The notes under the pieces: model-generated | The model's input: the letters and a program-made list of their open reading frames with translations, nothing else | Told to the model about the DNA's origin: nothing | Database searches by the model: none | DNA from: Branchiostoma lanceolatum | Taxonomy: Eukaryota; Chordata; Leptocardii; Amphioxiformes; Branchiostomatidae | Direction of reading: 5' to 3' | Assembly: GCF_035083965.1 (NCBI RefSeq) | Contig: NC_089739.1 | Span: 8,606,001-8,670,000, forward strand | Length of the DNA: 64,000 nt | Shown: positions 1-12,200 of the stretch, one piece after another | How positions within the stretch are numbered: position 1 is the first letter of the stretch | How the letters are laid out: the number at the start of each line of letters is the position of its first letter | Position numbers and translations under genes: made by a program

Positions 1-404
1 CACGGACACTGCTGTGGATTTCTACGGTACTGAATGGAATTCATGCAGATATTGTCGTGACTGTCCATGGTACTGAAGAACATTTACATAGACACTGTTG
101 TTGGTATCCCTGGTATTGAAGACCATTCACATGCACATTGATAGATAGGTTTATCTAACTACTTCATGAAAATCAAACATTACAAGACTTGTGGCTTTAA
201 AAGCTTAAAGATTTTGAAGGAAAACTTTGCCAGGTAGAGAAACATGGATAACTGAAAGTACACTTCACGTTCGAAATCGTAGAAGTAGAACTAATACTGT
301 GTATAACATTAACTAAAAGTCATTTTTCTGCATTTTAGTTGTTGTTGGGTTCCCACTGTTGAGAGACACATAAATTGTATTTTTTTCCCGCCACGAATTT
401 GCAG
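1..404 (+). other. intron of GH16 copy 1
   Basis: Non-coding. It ends in an acceptor at 403-404, directly before the second WSC exon. By comparison with the paralogue the preceding exon (first half of the inserted WSC) should lie just left of the window. Nothing else recognised. Confidence 0.6.
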
Positions 405-3400
405 TTTCGGCCGAGGACACGGATGCCACATATCCTGCCCAGGGGATAGCGGCAAGGAATGCGGCGGACATGGCGTCACTTCCGTTTACGGACAAAGTAC
501 GTCACTTCCTGTTCCATCTATCGTGCTAAGAATAAAAAAAGGATTTGATTTTAGTCTCAAGTTTAAGTAGGAGAGAATGAAAGACAAAAAAGAAAATGGA
601 AGAAAGCTTATTCCATACCTAACGTGGTGCTTATGTGCACACGTTTTTTTTGGTGGGCGAGCCTTTAGAATAGTATCTTTAATCGACTATGACGATTTTG
701 GTCCTATCATTTGCAGCGTATGGTGACTGCACCCAGGACTTCCCCCAGGGCCGGGCCTGTTTCCTGCAGGGTTCCCAAAACGCCCCACTGCCGCCCATCC
801 AGTCTGCCAGGGTCACTACTATGGAGAGCTTCAGCTTCAAGTACGGGAAGGTCGAGGTCTGGGCTAAGCTGCCGACAGGCGACTGGATTTGGCCCGGTGG
901 GTGACTAGTTTAGTCTTACGTAACACTGGTGTTTCTCTGGCTCGATTGTGTGGTGGTGGGAACCCCAAAGTCTGTCCCCTAATGGTAAACACATATTTGC
1001 ATACGGGTCATGGCTGGGCAGTTTGCGGGGAAAAAGGTACGATTTAAAAGGCAACAAAATACACAAAAGGTAGAAAAGAATTAGTAATGAGCATAATCTG
1101 TGTATATTTTATGATAAACGTACATTTTGATTTTTCATCCCACGAAGGAGATCGGGCCCAGGTTTGGAAATGTGACCATGGGCACAGTATAACTTGGACA
1201 CTACTGGGAGGGACTGCAATTCAGCAATTAAGCGTGCTTGCTTCTTAGCGTTAAGACTTCATTCCGGTGCACGAGGGAACCCCATGCTTCAGCTACGTTG
1301 TAGAACCCAACCCACATTAAATATTCTTCGTCTGAATTGTTTTTTTTTATTTTTGCCTTCTTGTTTCATTTGCATTATCTGCTCAGCAATCTGGCTGCTT
1401 CCAAGGGATAACGCGTACGGGGGCTGGCCGGCTTCGGGTGAAATCGATATCATGGAATCCAGGGGTAAGTTACGATACTGTTCGTTTACTTATTAAAACT
1501 TCTACAAACACCCATTGAGTGACTGAACTTCATTTACAATCGAAGAGTAACATTCTTAATTATCGTGATCATTTTGTATCTATTATGTTTTCCCATAGAT
1601 TATTTCATCATTTATACGTTTGCCTACATTCAGATAAAATAACAAGCACGGAAACTTGTCAATGACCTGTAATGACCTCATAAACCACCTCGTTCGTTTC
1701 GCTCACTCGGTGGTATACGATATGTTCTTCTTTACTCAGGAAACCGGAACTTGTTCGGATCCTGGGGCGGGTCCATCGGAGTTGACGACATGGGGTCCAC
1801 CCTGCACTGGGGACCGAGATGGCCCTACAACGGCTACCACTTGACCACCAACTCAAAGTAAGGGGTAAATTTCTGATAAACATAAATAGACTAAACCATA
1901 TTTATCCATTTTAGAGGCCATTCAGCACATGGGACAATGATATGACAGCATATAAGTAATCAATAATGGTTATATTGAAGGTCAATCAGCACCAAGGTCA
2001 TCAGTGTTATAACAACATGGAGGTAATTGAGAACAGCAGCTTTGATGTCAAATGTTTAACTTTGACTTTTTTTCTATACGGAATTTTCCACTCCACTTCC
2101 TCTTCACAGGCACGCCAAGTCCGGTACTTATGGGAGTGACTTCCACAAGTGGGTGCTGACTTGGACCGACTCTTATCTCCGGTAAGACAACGATAATGGT
2201 CAATGTCACTCTCGTCTTGTGAAGATGATTTTATTTCTTTGATATAAGCTTTTGATTAACATTACATGTGTCCATTGATCACTCCCCGTCACTCTGCGGT
2301 GAGTGTGACTAGCATATGAAAAATATATTGCTGCAAAAACACAGACAGACCAAAAACAATACCTCCCCATGTATTAGTAGCCTCTTCCATTGGACCTGGA
2401 AATGACCGTCAGTTGTAGACAAGGTTGTTAAGTGACTAATTTCTACCAACTTTGAACTCTACGTCCTGTCACTCGACTTCATCATAATAAAGTCACCTCC
2501 ATTTTACTGGTCTAGTCATTTGTCTGGTGTTATAAACTACGTATACCTGATGACTTGAATGTATTCACAGGGTTGAGGTTGACGATGAAGAAGTCTTGCT
2601 GGTCTCCCCTCCGACTAATTTCTGGGACATGGGCAACTTCGGGCTGCCGTCTAACGAGAACCCCTGGGCTGGACGGGGCAAGATGGCGCCGTTTGACCGA
2701 GAGGTAATTCGTGACGGCCGTTTCATCTGCAAACCCTAACAAAAAAGTATAGGAATATGTGCTAACTTATATAGGAATAGGTCCGATGCTTCAATGAATC
2801 CATATGATGAAGTACTTCTGAGAGTCGACGTACTCAATCGTCGTGAAATATCGACGAGGTTTTGAATCGATACAATATTTTCTAAACTGTAACTGTTACA
2901 TAAAACACAGATGTCAAGGCACGTTACTTGGAGGAAAGTCTGTCTCCTATCCAATCAAAGGAGGAAGAGGATAGGCACATATTCCAGTAAGCATTTCAAG
3001 AGAAATAAGTTTCAAATGAAGCATTTTGATGTGGTAATCAAATGTCTTGACACCAACCAAGGACGTCCGGATTGCTGTAGCCTCACGAAAGCTTTCCACG
3101 AAATCGTCTTCCGGGAGGGACGTAAAACGGGGGTCCCGTGCTCGAGGAGGTGCCTCGAACACGTTAAACAGCCTCATTACCCTACACATTGGGTACCTGC
3201 CTGTGGCACTGGCTGCAAATACACCTGATATTATTATTATTATTATTATTATATCAGTTAACTTCTGCTTTTCACATTCCTAGTTCTATCTGATCTTCAA
3301 CGTCGCTGTCGGAGGTACAAATTCCTACTTCCCGGACAACGCCGACAACCAGCCGTACCCGAAACCCTGGAGCAACGGCAACTCCCGTGAGGGCGCCATG

Positions 3401-3499
3401 AGGGACTTCTGGAACGCCAAGAACCAGTGGTACCCCACCTGGAACGGTGATGACGTCGCCATGCAGATCCAGTCCATCAAAGTCTGGAAATTCGTCTAA
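405..3499 (+). CDS. GH16 beta-1,3-glucanase with WSC domain, copy 1 (5' part outside window)
   Basis: Secreted-type family 16 glycosyl hydrolase expected to cleave beta-1,3-glucan. Visible coding exons: 405-496, 717-896, 1387-1464, 1740-1857, 2110-2181, 2571-2703, 3284-3499 (stop TAA at 3497). All junctions are GT-AG and the phases agree. Exon 405-496 is the C-terminal half of a WSC (Cys-rich carbohydrate-binding) domain, with [11 protein letters not shown]. The next exon begins YGDC and enters the GH16 fold; the catalytic signature GEIDIMES is encoded at 1438-1461 with both glutamates and the aspartate present, so it looks active rather than a glucan-binding pseudoenzyme. The protein ends VWKFV. 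The exon structure matches the downstream paralogue exon for exon, so the missing N-terminus (signal peptide, first WSC, GH16 start) probably lies left of the window. Confidence 0.9.
3107..3225 (+). repeat. tRNA-derived SINE, 3' fragment in intron
   Basis: This stretch (GGGACGTAAAA...CGTGCTCGAGGAGGTGCCTCGA...) is shared with copies at 13147-13254, 17620-17830, 23139-23400 and 53228-53505. It lacks the tRNA-like head and is followed by a (TAT)n run to about 3255. Confidence 0.6.
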
Positions 3500-3698
3500 A
3501 AAGTCTCGCGAGAACTTAGGAGGTATCACCAACTCCCGCGAGACCTCAGGATGTCTCACGAGGTCACGCGAGATCTTGAGAGGTCTCACCAATTCATTCG
3601 AGATTTAGACGTGACCATATCTGACAAGGCTGCGTGAACATATGTGTAAAATATTGTCGATTTTATTATTTCTCATTGTCTGAGAGTGATTATCTTGA

Positions 3699-3704
3699 AA
3701 TAAA
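3699..3704 (+). promoter_or_regulatory. polyadenylation signal, GH16 copy 1
   Basis: AATAAA 200 bases after the stop codon, at a usual distance for a short 3' UTR. The paralogue has the same arrangement at 13891. Confidence 0.65.
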
Positions 3705-3960
3705 GATTTCTACCATGTGACACGATTGTTTGTTTCTTTCTTGCAAATATTCTTATACAATGTATCAAGAAACGATTAATCCACGATATGTCTTAGACAC
3801 TAAGCTTTTTGCCACGAACAGCAAAACTCTGGAACTCCCTCCCAGCCCACTGCTTTCCAATCCCCCCCCCCCCCGAATATAGCCTACAAACCTTCAAAAC
3901 AAACATGCAGCGCTATCTCCCACCTTAGCTACATTAGTTCAATTAGTTCAATGCTTAGAA

Positions 3961-4124
3961 GTCGAGTACGACCTTGCATTGAGCGAGATCGTCTGAATGC
4001 AAGGTCGTACTCGACCTTGCATTGAGACTCTCCAAAAGAGTCTCCTTTTTTTGTAAATTGTAAGATAACAGATATTACCCCCAAATCAAGGAGGTTAAAA
4101 TAGCTTGATATTTTAACCTCCTTG
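3961..4124. repeat. three consecutive hairpins
   Basis: Three inverted repeats stand in a row downstream of GH16 copy 1. The first has 20-base perfect arms 3961-3980 / 3996-4015 with a 15-base loop. The second has 8-base arms 4024-4031 / 4037-4044 followed by seven T (4046-4052). The third has 16-base perfect arms 4087-4102 / 4109-4124 with a 6-base loop. No coding potential. Origin unknown: folded non-coding RNA or remains of small foldback elements. Confidence 0.6.
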
Positions 4125-4838
4125 CCCAAATCTAGGAAAAAAGACACAAAAAGCTACACAACTAAAGAAGTGTATCAAACAACAGTCTCAGGGTAAAATG
4201 TTTTATAAATGATATCGGTAGACAAATGTCAACACGTTTTCAATAGGGACGAACAGAAATGACACGTTGTCGAAAACGCTCAGTCTGTCAACATTTGCAG
4301 CTCACTTGTACAAATAGTTCTGGCAACCAACCCACCTGCTCAAATGGTCATTGCGATTATAACCTTCAAAATTGTTGGTACCAGATGGAACCAGTGATAC
4401 GGAGAAGGACGTGCAACCTTTAGTTCTTCCGAACAATACATCAGACATGCGTAGCAACGGGTTTATGTTTATAGTAGTGTAACACAGTTCTTCAGGACGA
4501 TGTCGATCAAGATAATCTATACAATCAACAGACAAACAGGTTTTGTTTTACCGAAGGCCAAAAGAAAATAAGGTTCTAAAGCCACTCGAGGTTCTATGTC
4601 AGTCAGCCTGAATGACCATGACTTTAAGTGCGCAAAACAGGATGGTTGCTCGAGGTTAGAGGTTACATACAAATGATTAGGTGAAATATAAATAGATAAC
4701 TCAAAATGTTCTTTAGGTCGAAATATGACCTAATATGGATATATATAATTTACGTACGTTTTATTCATAGCTGGGCAGACGACGTAGACGGTTCACGTAT
4801 GAATGACCCATAATTCATCAGTGTTTCCGTTTTAGGAG

Positions 4839-4845
4839 TATAAAT
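4839..4845 (+). promoter_or_regulatory. TATA box, GH16 copy 2 promoter
   Basis: TATAAAT lies about 30 bases before a likely start site near 4870. A short 5' UTR exon would run to 4893, where a GTAAGT donor begins (4894). The acceptor at 5340-5341 places the splice five bases before the ATG. This TSS and leader exon are inferred. Confidence 0.5.
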
Positions 4846-5346
4846 GTCAGGTTGAACATTTATCCCCGTGTCATTGTTGCTGAATCACAAATCGTAAGTA
4901 CAACAAATCACTGGGCGTATCTTAAGTGTGCATTTGGAACGACTTGCGAAATGCTTCGTCATTTCTAATACTTTGCTGTGACAGAATGGAAAATCATGTA
5001 AAATAAAGCAAACATTTGTTTCAATATGGTCTGTACTTGTCTACAACAAATCTCTTAGCGGGCTTAGAAAATGTTGCCGGTCATAGGAGGCCTTAAGAGT
5101 GCAAAATCGCGTCAAAACATTCTGAAGAAAAAAAGGCAAAATCATTTTATTCTTCTTGGTTACGCAGAAGATACCTGTCAGAATGCAGAACATCAAACTT
5201 AAATTCGAACAACCCATAAGAAGGTTATTGCAGTGGCAATGCAGTCACACCACATTCTTGACAATGTGTGAAAAGTTGAGGCTTCCATATCATTGCGCGA
5301 GGAGTAATCATAATTGTAACATGATTTATTTCTATTTACAGACAAA

Positions 5347-6168
5347 ATGCTGTTGCTGGTAGTTTTGCTCTTCCATGCGGCCTTGTGGTCCACTGGGGAA
5401 GCCGTGGGTAAGAAACAAAACTATTCGATAAACTTAACCAGACTCCATTATGCTAATCATAGTTCTTATAACACCATAATACAACAATCATTGTGTAATA
5501 TTATTCTCCGGTTGAAAATACACAACTTTCTCCTATTATTGAACATTTCGCGAGAAATTCCACTGCGGCTCGCGAAAAACGTACTTTTTTTCGTGAAATA
5601 GATTATTGCATCATCTTGCAATTGTATGTAATCACGATGACGAAGCAATGTTTTATTCCCAAAAAGTACCTCGTGGAAGCTTTCATAAGCACTTAAACTG
5701 TACACGCAAAATAGGTTATGCAATATCTACATAGTACGTTACCTTGTAAATTCTACAATTCATTGTGTATACACTGTACTATGAACGGAAGCTATAGGGT
5801 TATCAATCTATTGATTGTGTGTCATGGGAATAGCAACAGTTGGTCTGCCTATGGCAAATGTAGATATCAGATGACATGCTTATTTTAGCCTTTATGTATC
5901 ATTAAGGATATGTAATGATTATTCTACTTCATAATTTTTTCCCTGAATTCGTCCAGGTTTTTTTTTCAACAATGGAGTATCTGAGAGTATGGTACCGTCA
6001 TGATATAGTTTCAATGCCCTAGTTGTATGTACTGGGTGATACGAACATAGAAGGTATCCGAAAATTTATCATTCATGTGTCTGTGCGTGCGTGTGTGCGT
6101 GCATGTGTGTGTGAGAGACTATGTGTGTGTGTGTGTTTATAATTGTGTGTGTGTGTGTGTGTGTGGCT

Positions 6169-6208
<40 letters not shown>

Positions 6209-6224
6209 CAGAGAGAGAGACAGA

Positions 6225-6285
<61 letters not shown>

Positions 6286-9200
6286 GGCGGGGGGGGGGCA
6301 CACACACACAGACAGAAACACTGATACAGCTCTTCGCTCCCTTAGGGTTCAGTTCAGTGATCGTTTGTAGGAAGTTTGTCTATCACTTGTTTCTTACGGT
6401 TGTACATGTCTGATTTGTAGGCACCTATCTTGGTTGTTACATCGACGATCCCAATGACCGAGACTTCGCTCATGTGACCACCATGACTTACACCAACGGT
6501 TACACCACCTGTAGCCAGTACTGCTCCTCCCGGGGGTACCGATACATCGGAATGCAGTACGCTATCGAGGTACGTATACGGCCACACTGATTTGATGTAT
6601 ATGGATGACGTCCGCGCCAGCATCAATTTTCGAAAAAGATAAAAACCATACTGTGAATCGTACAAAGAAGCTGAACAAGGGCACATAAAAATTCATATGC
6701 CGCCCAAGCAGATTAGCAACCATACTATAAATCATACAAAGACGCTGCAAAAGAGCAAATATGTGCTGTAAATTGCAACAAAAAAACACCGGTAAACGGA
6801 TACTAATTAGTAAAATTTTTAGTTTGTACACACTATCAAAATTTTTTGTCCATGCACACATTTTCTCAAGGCTAATTTGAAGCACTCCAATACAATCTTG
6901 ATACAAAACCGTATGCATAACATACCTTAACCTAACCTAAATGATCTTTGAAAGGAATCTGACCGTTAGTTACGAGTTATGCTCAAATTTGTTGCTGTTT
7001 TCTCCAGTGCTTCTGTGGCCACAGTTACGGCAAGCACGGCCGGGCCCCGGAGTCGGACTGCTTCTACGGCTGTTCCGGTGGGACTGGCGGGCAATGTGGT
7101 GGAGACTACAGGAACACTGTCTGGGACCTCGGCACATGTATGTCCATGTATTCATCTAATACTTTTCTTTCCGCATCTATTGTACGAATGGCATATTCTA
7201 AGAATTCAGATTAGAAACGCTGTTCAAAATTCGGTACAGATAAATGTCATGAATCAACAAAGACCAAAGTCTAAAGGAGGTCTCACAAAAGGATACGCTC
7301 TGGAGACCTGATATCAAAGTGTGGAAAAAAGACGTAGGTAGCTTCTCTTGTGGTATGGGCTGGACACACGTACAACGTGGACACACGTGCGACGATATCC
7401 TAGCAATCACGATAGAGTTGGTTCATTTCGAGGTACTATGATGTCCCAAAGAGCTCCCAGTGACTTTTTTGGGGAACTTGTTTAGATGTAAAGGCTACGT
7501 TATAACAAGGAATGTAGGGGATTTTTACACGTCAAATAAAATATTGGAGGTAGAGTTTACATGTAACAACGTCTTTCTTGCTCCTCAGCCGGTGTAACTA
7601 CCGGAACCGGAACCGGAAACTCAGATAACTTGGAGCTTGTGTTTGAAGACACCTTCGATACCCTGGACACGACCAAGTGGAGGCCAGAGGTCACCGCAGG
7701 GGGTGGTGGGGTAGGTACTCTCGTTCCCATGTTAGGTCGTTGCATCTTTGCTTAGACGATGCTTTATGAATGTTCGTAACATGTGCCTCTATATAATCAT
7801 CAGCAATATGTATCATGAACTAGTACACATATATCTCCGGGTAGCATAGGCTAGGCTTTATTAGACATGTCGTATTGGCCAGCTTCCAGAGAGTTGTTAC
7901 AGTCTTCACCAAACTGATTTTGGAGCTATGCGTAGTGTTCAAAATACATAGCGATAAGACTGGAAACGTCATTGTCCCGCGAACATGATATTTCTGCAAA
8001 AAATTAAAAGGTTACAGGTATATTGATAAGGCAGTATATTTAGAAAGTATGTTAATAAGGCAGAATTATCAGTTACACTGATATGAAAGTTTTGGAGGTT
8101 TCCTGAAAGGATAACGTAGTGTTGCTCCCTCACAGAACGAAGAGTTCCAGTATTACTACGGCCACCCTGACAACCTGTACGTTCAGAACGGGAACCTCTA
8201 CCTCAAACCGGTAACTATTTTATCTTATTGTAACTAAATCAACTTACATCAAATTCTACGCTGGGTTGTCATCATTATCATTACTGTTATAATTATCATT
8301 TTCATGATTGCTATCATCACCATTATCATCATCATTATCATAATACTTTTACATTGTAACTTGCAATAAACATGTGGCGTTCGCAGGAAAACAGCTACTC
8401 AAGCAATTGCTGGATACATTTTGGAAACGGTCAGACGTTCCAGATAGCATCCACAACCTTTCATCAATGACCGTGGACGAGATTTTAAGCTAGATCACCA
8501 GGTTTTAAACAAAAAACTATGAATTAATATGCAAATAAGTTGAAGAGAATTTCTAGAACTTACACTGAGCAGTGGATCGAATGAAACAGAAAGCCACCCC
8601 TGAATAGAGATGGAGGACACCACAAATTGTTTACTACATCTGATAATTCTTCTCTCTTACAGACACTCGCTTCAGAACACTACGGCGAGGAATTTCTGAC
8701 GGAGGGATACATTGACTTCTGGCGTGAGTTATCCAATCACATTCCATCTATATGTCTGTCTATATCTATCTATCTGACCGGTTCACTTTGCACTGCATGC
8801 AGCTATATGTAGGTGTCACTGCTAACAATACGGTGGTTACGTTTGGGACTGCATTGTTAGCAGCGACACCTAGCTTCAGTGCAAAGTGAAACAGTCAGTC
8901 AGAATTGCCCTTAAGAATACGACAGACGGTCATTGTCATTCAAGTGTGGATGATGTTACAGATCCAGACAGTCATTACGGTCACAATTGAAAAATGGGCC
9001 CTGTCGGGAAGTTTACGGGCTGTATTTTTTGCACTTCCGGGCGTTACCCCTACGTGGCCCCGCGGGGCGCCCTGTGGCTAACGGGATATTTTGGGCACGG
9101 CCAGAGCCCTGGAGGTTGTTAACATGGAATTAAAATCGACCCGGGACCTGGTAAAAAATAGGCGCCGTGAGCTAATCATGAGAACACTGAGAGGTACCTT

Positions 9201-12200
9201 CCGGTGTCCGGCAGTTCACCCTGACAATTTTGTGTCTTCGGGGCTCGACCGGGGCTATACCCCCAACGGGCACCGTTGCAAATGTGACCGTAGCATAAGC
9301 GGCAATGTTGTTTCAGACGGCTACAACTACATCGGATGTTTCGACGACGGGGGAAACCAGGACCTGACGGAGAATCTGCTGACCGCTGGTGACATGAACC
9401 CTGGGAAGTGTGTGACGCACTGCGCAGGACAGGGGTACGAGTACTTCGGACTGAAGGGAACACAATGTCGCTGTGGACACACCTATGGCAGGTAGGGGAT
9501 AATCTTGAGGACCGTACATATATAACACTTTCGCCTTGTGAATCTTGTTGAACAGTCACTACATTGCAAAGATGGCCAAATTTGGAGCCTCGAACAAAAA
9601 ATGTAACATCAATTCCATCGTTCGAACCCGGTATTCGAATTTTCAACAGTGGCACAATCAGTGCACGTGAAGCGTGTTCTAATCATTCTATGCTATATGC
9701 ATGGAAGACCGTGTGATACAAGTAGAATCCCATGTGATAACCCAAAATATCGCCCGGTACGGAACACACGTATCGAACGTTATCCCGGTCCAGGTGTGAC
9801 ATGAATACGTTAATCATACAATATGGAGCAAAGAGCTCCCCTGATTCACAAATAAAGAAATCAAGGTAAGATCTACAAACTTGACAATCAACACATTTAT
9901 ACATTTATATGTGTGTTGATTGTCAAGATACATGTACATGTGTTGATTGTCAAGTTTGTAGATATAGATATATAAAGAAATTGAAATTATAGAAGATGTC
10001 CTTTCCTGGAGTTTTTCTTTAGTTCAAAGAATGTCTTTTTTGTTGCTACTACGCTGCAATAGTCAATGTTTTTCTCTCACCTATGAAACCCACCGCTCCG
10101 CTAGGTTTGGCCGGGCACACAGTCACCATTGCAACACTAACTGTCCTGGAGACAGCGGCAAGGAGTGCGGCGGAGCCGGGTCTTACACGTCCGTCTATGG
10201 ACAATGTATGTCATCACCCTTCCTGTTATCAGTTAGTGAGGCCACGTTGGTTTGATTTTATGGATAACGTCCGCGAGCGCGTCCATTGTTTGCTATATCA
10301 TACTCTGTGTTTTTAGTAATTTGTTCAAACTTCCTGACCACTTAGATTTCATAATGACGGCAATATTTATTTTTTCGCACGTTCGCTTCAGTTTTGGGGT
10401 TCCCAGAAGATGTCATCCATCTAATCGAATCAATACGGCCTTAGTTAGATCCTTTCCACACTTTCGGTGTGCGATTTCTATAACCCTTGGGACACACAGT
10501 TTGCAAGCACAACGATAGTAGCCTGGTATCCATCCCTATTATAGCTGCCGAGTTTCTTTCGTCCTCTCAGAGAAGATAGGTACCAGGCTACGACATAGAC
10601 ACTATGGGCACTAGGGTCTAGTCCGCTGGTAGCTGATAGTGCACTAGTGTTCAGCTCCCATACTCTTTCTCATGAGTGCTGTATGAATTGCACAAATGCA
10701 ATAGACCTTGATCGCTGATACGCAAGGTAACAGTTACCAACTGGATAGAGTTTAGAAACGGTCAGACGTTTGAGATAAGATTGTGTTTTTTGTACATTGT
10801 CCTTTCTGTTGGGCTTTTGTGAGAAGTTTGGTCATGTGTCTTCAGCGTATGGAGACTGCACATCAGACTTCCCCCAGGGACGGGCCTGTTCCCTACAGGG
10901 TTCCCAAAACGCCCCCCTTCCACCCATCCAGTCCGCCAGGGTCACTACCGTGGAGAGCTTCAGCTTCACGTACGGGAAGGTCGAGGTTTGGGCTAAGCTG
11001 CCGACAGGAGACTGGATTTGGCCCGGTGAGAACTTTATTTATTTAGTGTGCTATGCATGTATGGATTGATTGATAAACAGTGACAGGAAATGTCCTAAAG
11101 CATAGCTGTTTCCCAAAATATGCCATTTGCAAGTTTAGTGTGCGCCTGTGTAGTGGTGATAGTCGGAAAGTCTCGCGAGACGTTGCTGCCTCGAGACCTT
11201 GAACTCCAAAATGGCGACGCCATTGCTTGTTGATGACGTAAGGGTGGTCTCCGGTTCTTTTGAATCAAAGATCCTTGTAACCTGGGTTCGATAGAATGTG
11301 CTAATTCTCCACTGTTGTTTTTATTTGCTCAGCAATCTGGCTGCTTCCAAGGGATAACGTGTATGGTGGATGGCCGGGTTCGGGTGAAATCGACATCATG
11401 GAATCCAGGGGTAAGTTGTACCATTATTCATTGTTGCAAAAAAATAAGCCTATTCGCGGTTCAAACTGCGCAAGCGCAGTGAGACGAATTGTGGGAAATA
11501 TGTCAAAGTGAAGGCCCCTAAACTGGCAAACATTTCTTGTCTAAACAATGTTTAATACATGTCAATACACGTTTTGCTCATCTCAGGGACCCTTAACTTT
11601 GTAGCATTTCCCACAATACATCTCGCCGCGCATGAGCAGTTAAATCATACGTGAAAAGTCAAAAATACATTTGCATGTCATCGACACTAAACCAATACGC
11701 AAAAAAACCAACCTTGCTGTTGTTTTCTTTATTATACAGGAAACCGGAACCTGTACGGATCCTGGGGCGGATCCATCGGAGTTGACGACATGGGGTCCAC
11801 CCTGCACTGGGGACCGAGATGGCCCTACAACGGCTACCAGCAGACAACCGGCTCAAAGTATTACCCTCGTGTATAGTCTGTAGTGTACTTTACGCGAAGT
11901 TTATATCCGTGATAAAGCGTTGAGAAGATTTGTCTTAATGTCCATTTAATGGTCTGGCCGTGAATGAGACACAGGTGGCTATTGCGAAGGGTTAGTCCTA
12001 CTGAAGAGGCAATACAGAATATAAGACTGGAACATACGTAAGAGATTTAGGTACTACACACATACACACAAACACTCCCATGCACACACAAACACACACA
12101 TAGAGTAAGAAAATAAGATTGTATAGATATACATAAGTTCCTATGTACTCGTGGTTATCTTGGAGAAGAGCTTGATTGTTCTAAATTGCCAAATGTCCTA

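Noticed and set aside
4024-4052. Hairpin plus T-run resembling a bacterial terminator
   Set aside because: The window is animal nuclear DNA, where this mechanism does not apply; kept only as part of a hairpin cluster.
6069-6413. Long overlapping ORFs rich in Cys-Val or His-Thr
   Set aside because: They are translations of a TG/AC microsatellite. The same applies at 18166-18526 and 19018-19163.
9091-9316. N-terminal part of a 134-codon ORF before the WSC exon
   Set aside because: A good acceptor at 9315-9316 with the right phase starts the exon at 9317. The upstream part has no family resemblance and looks like repeat sequence.
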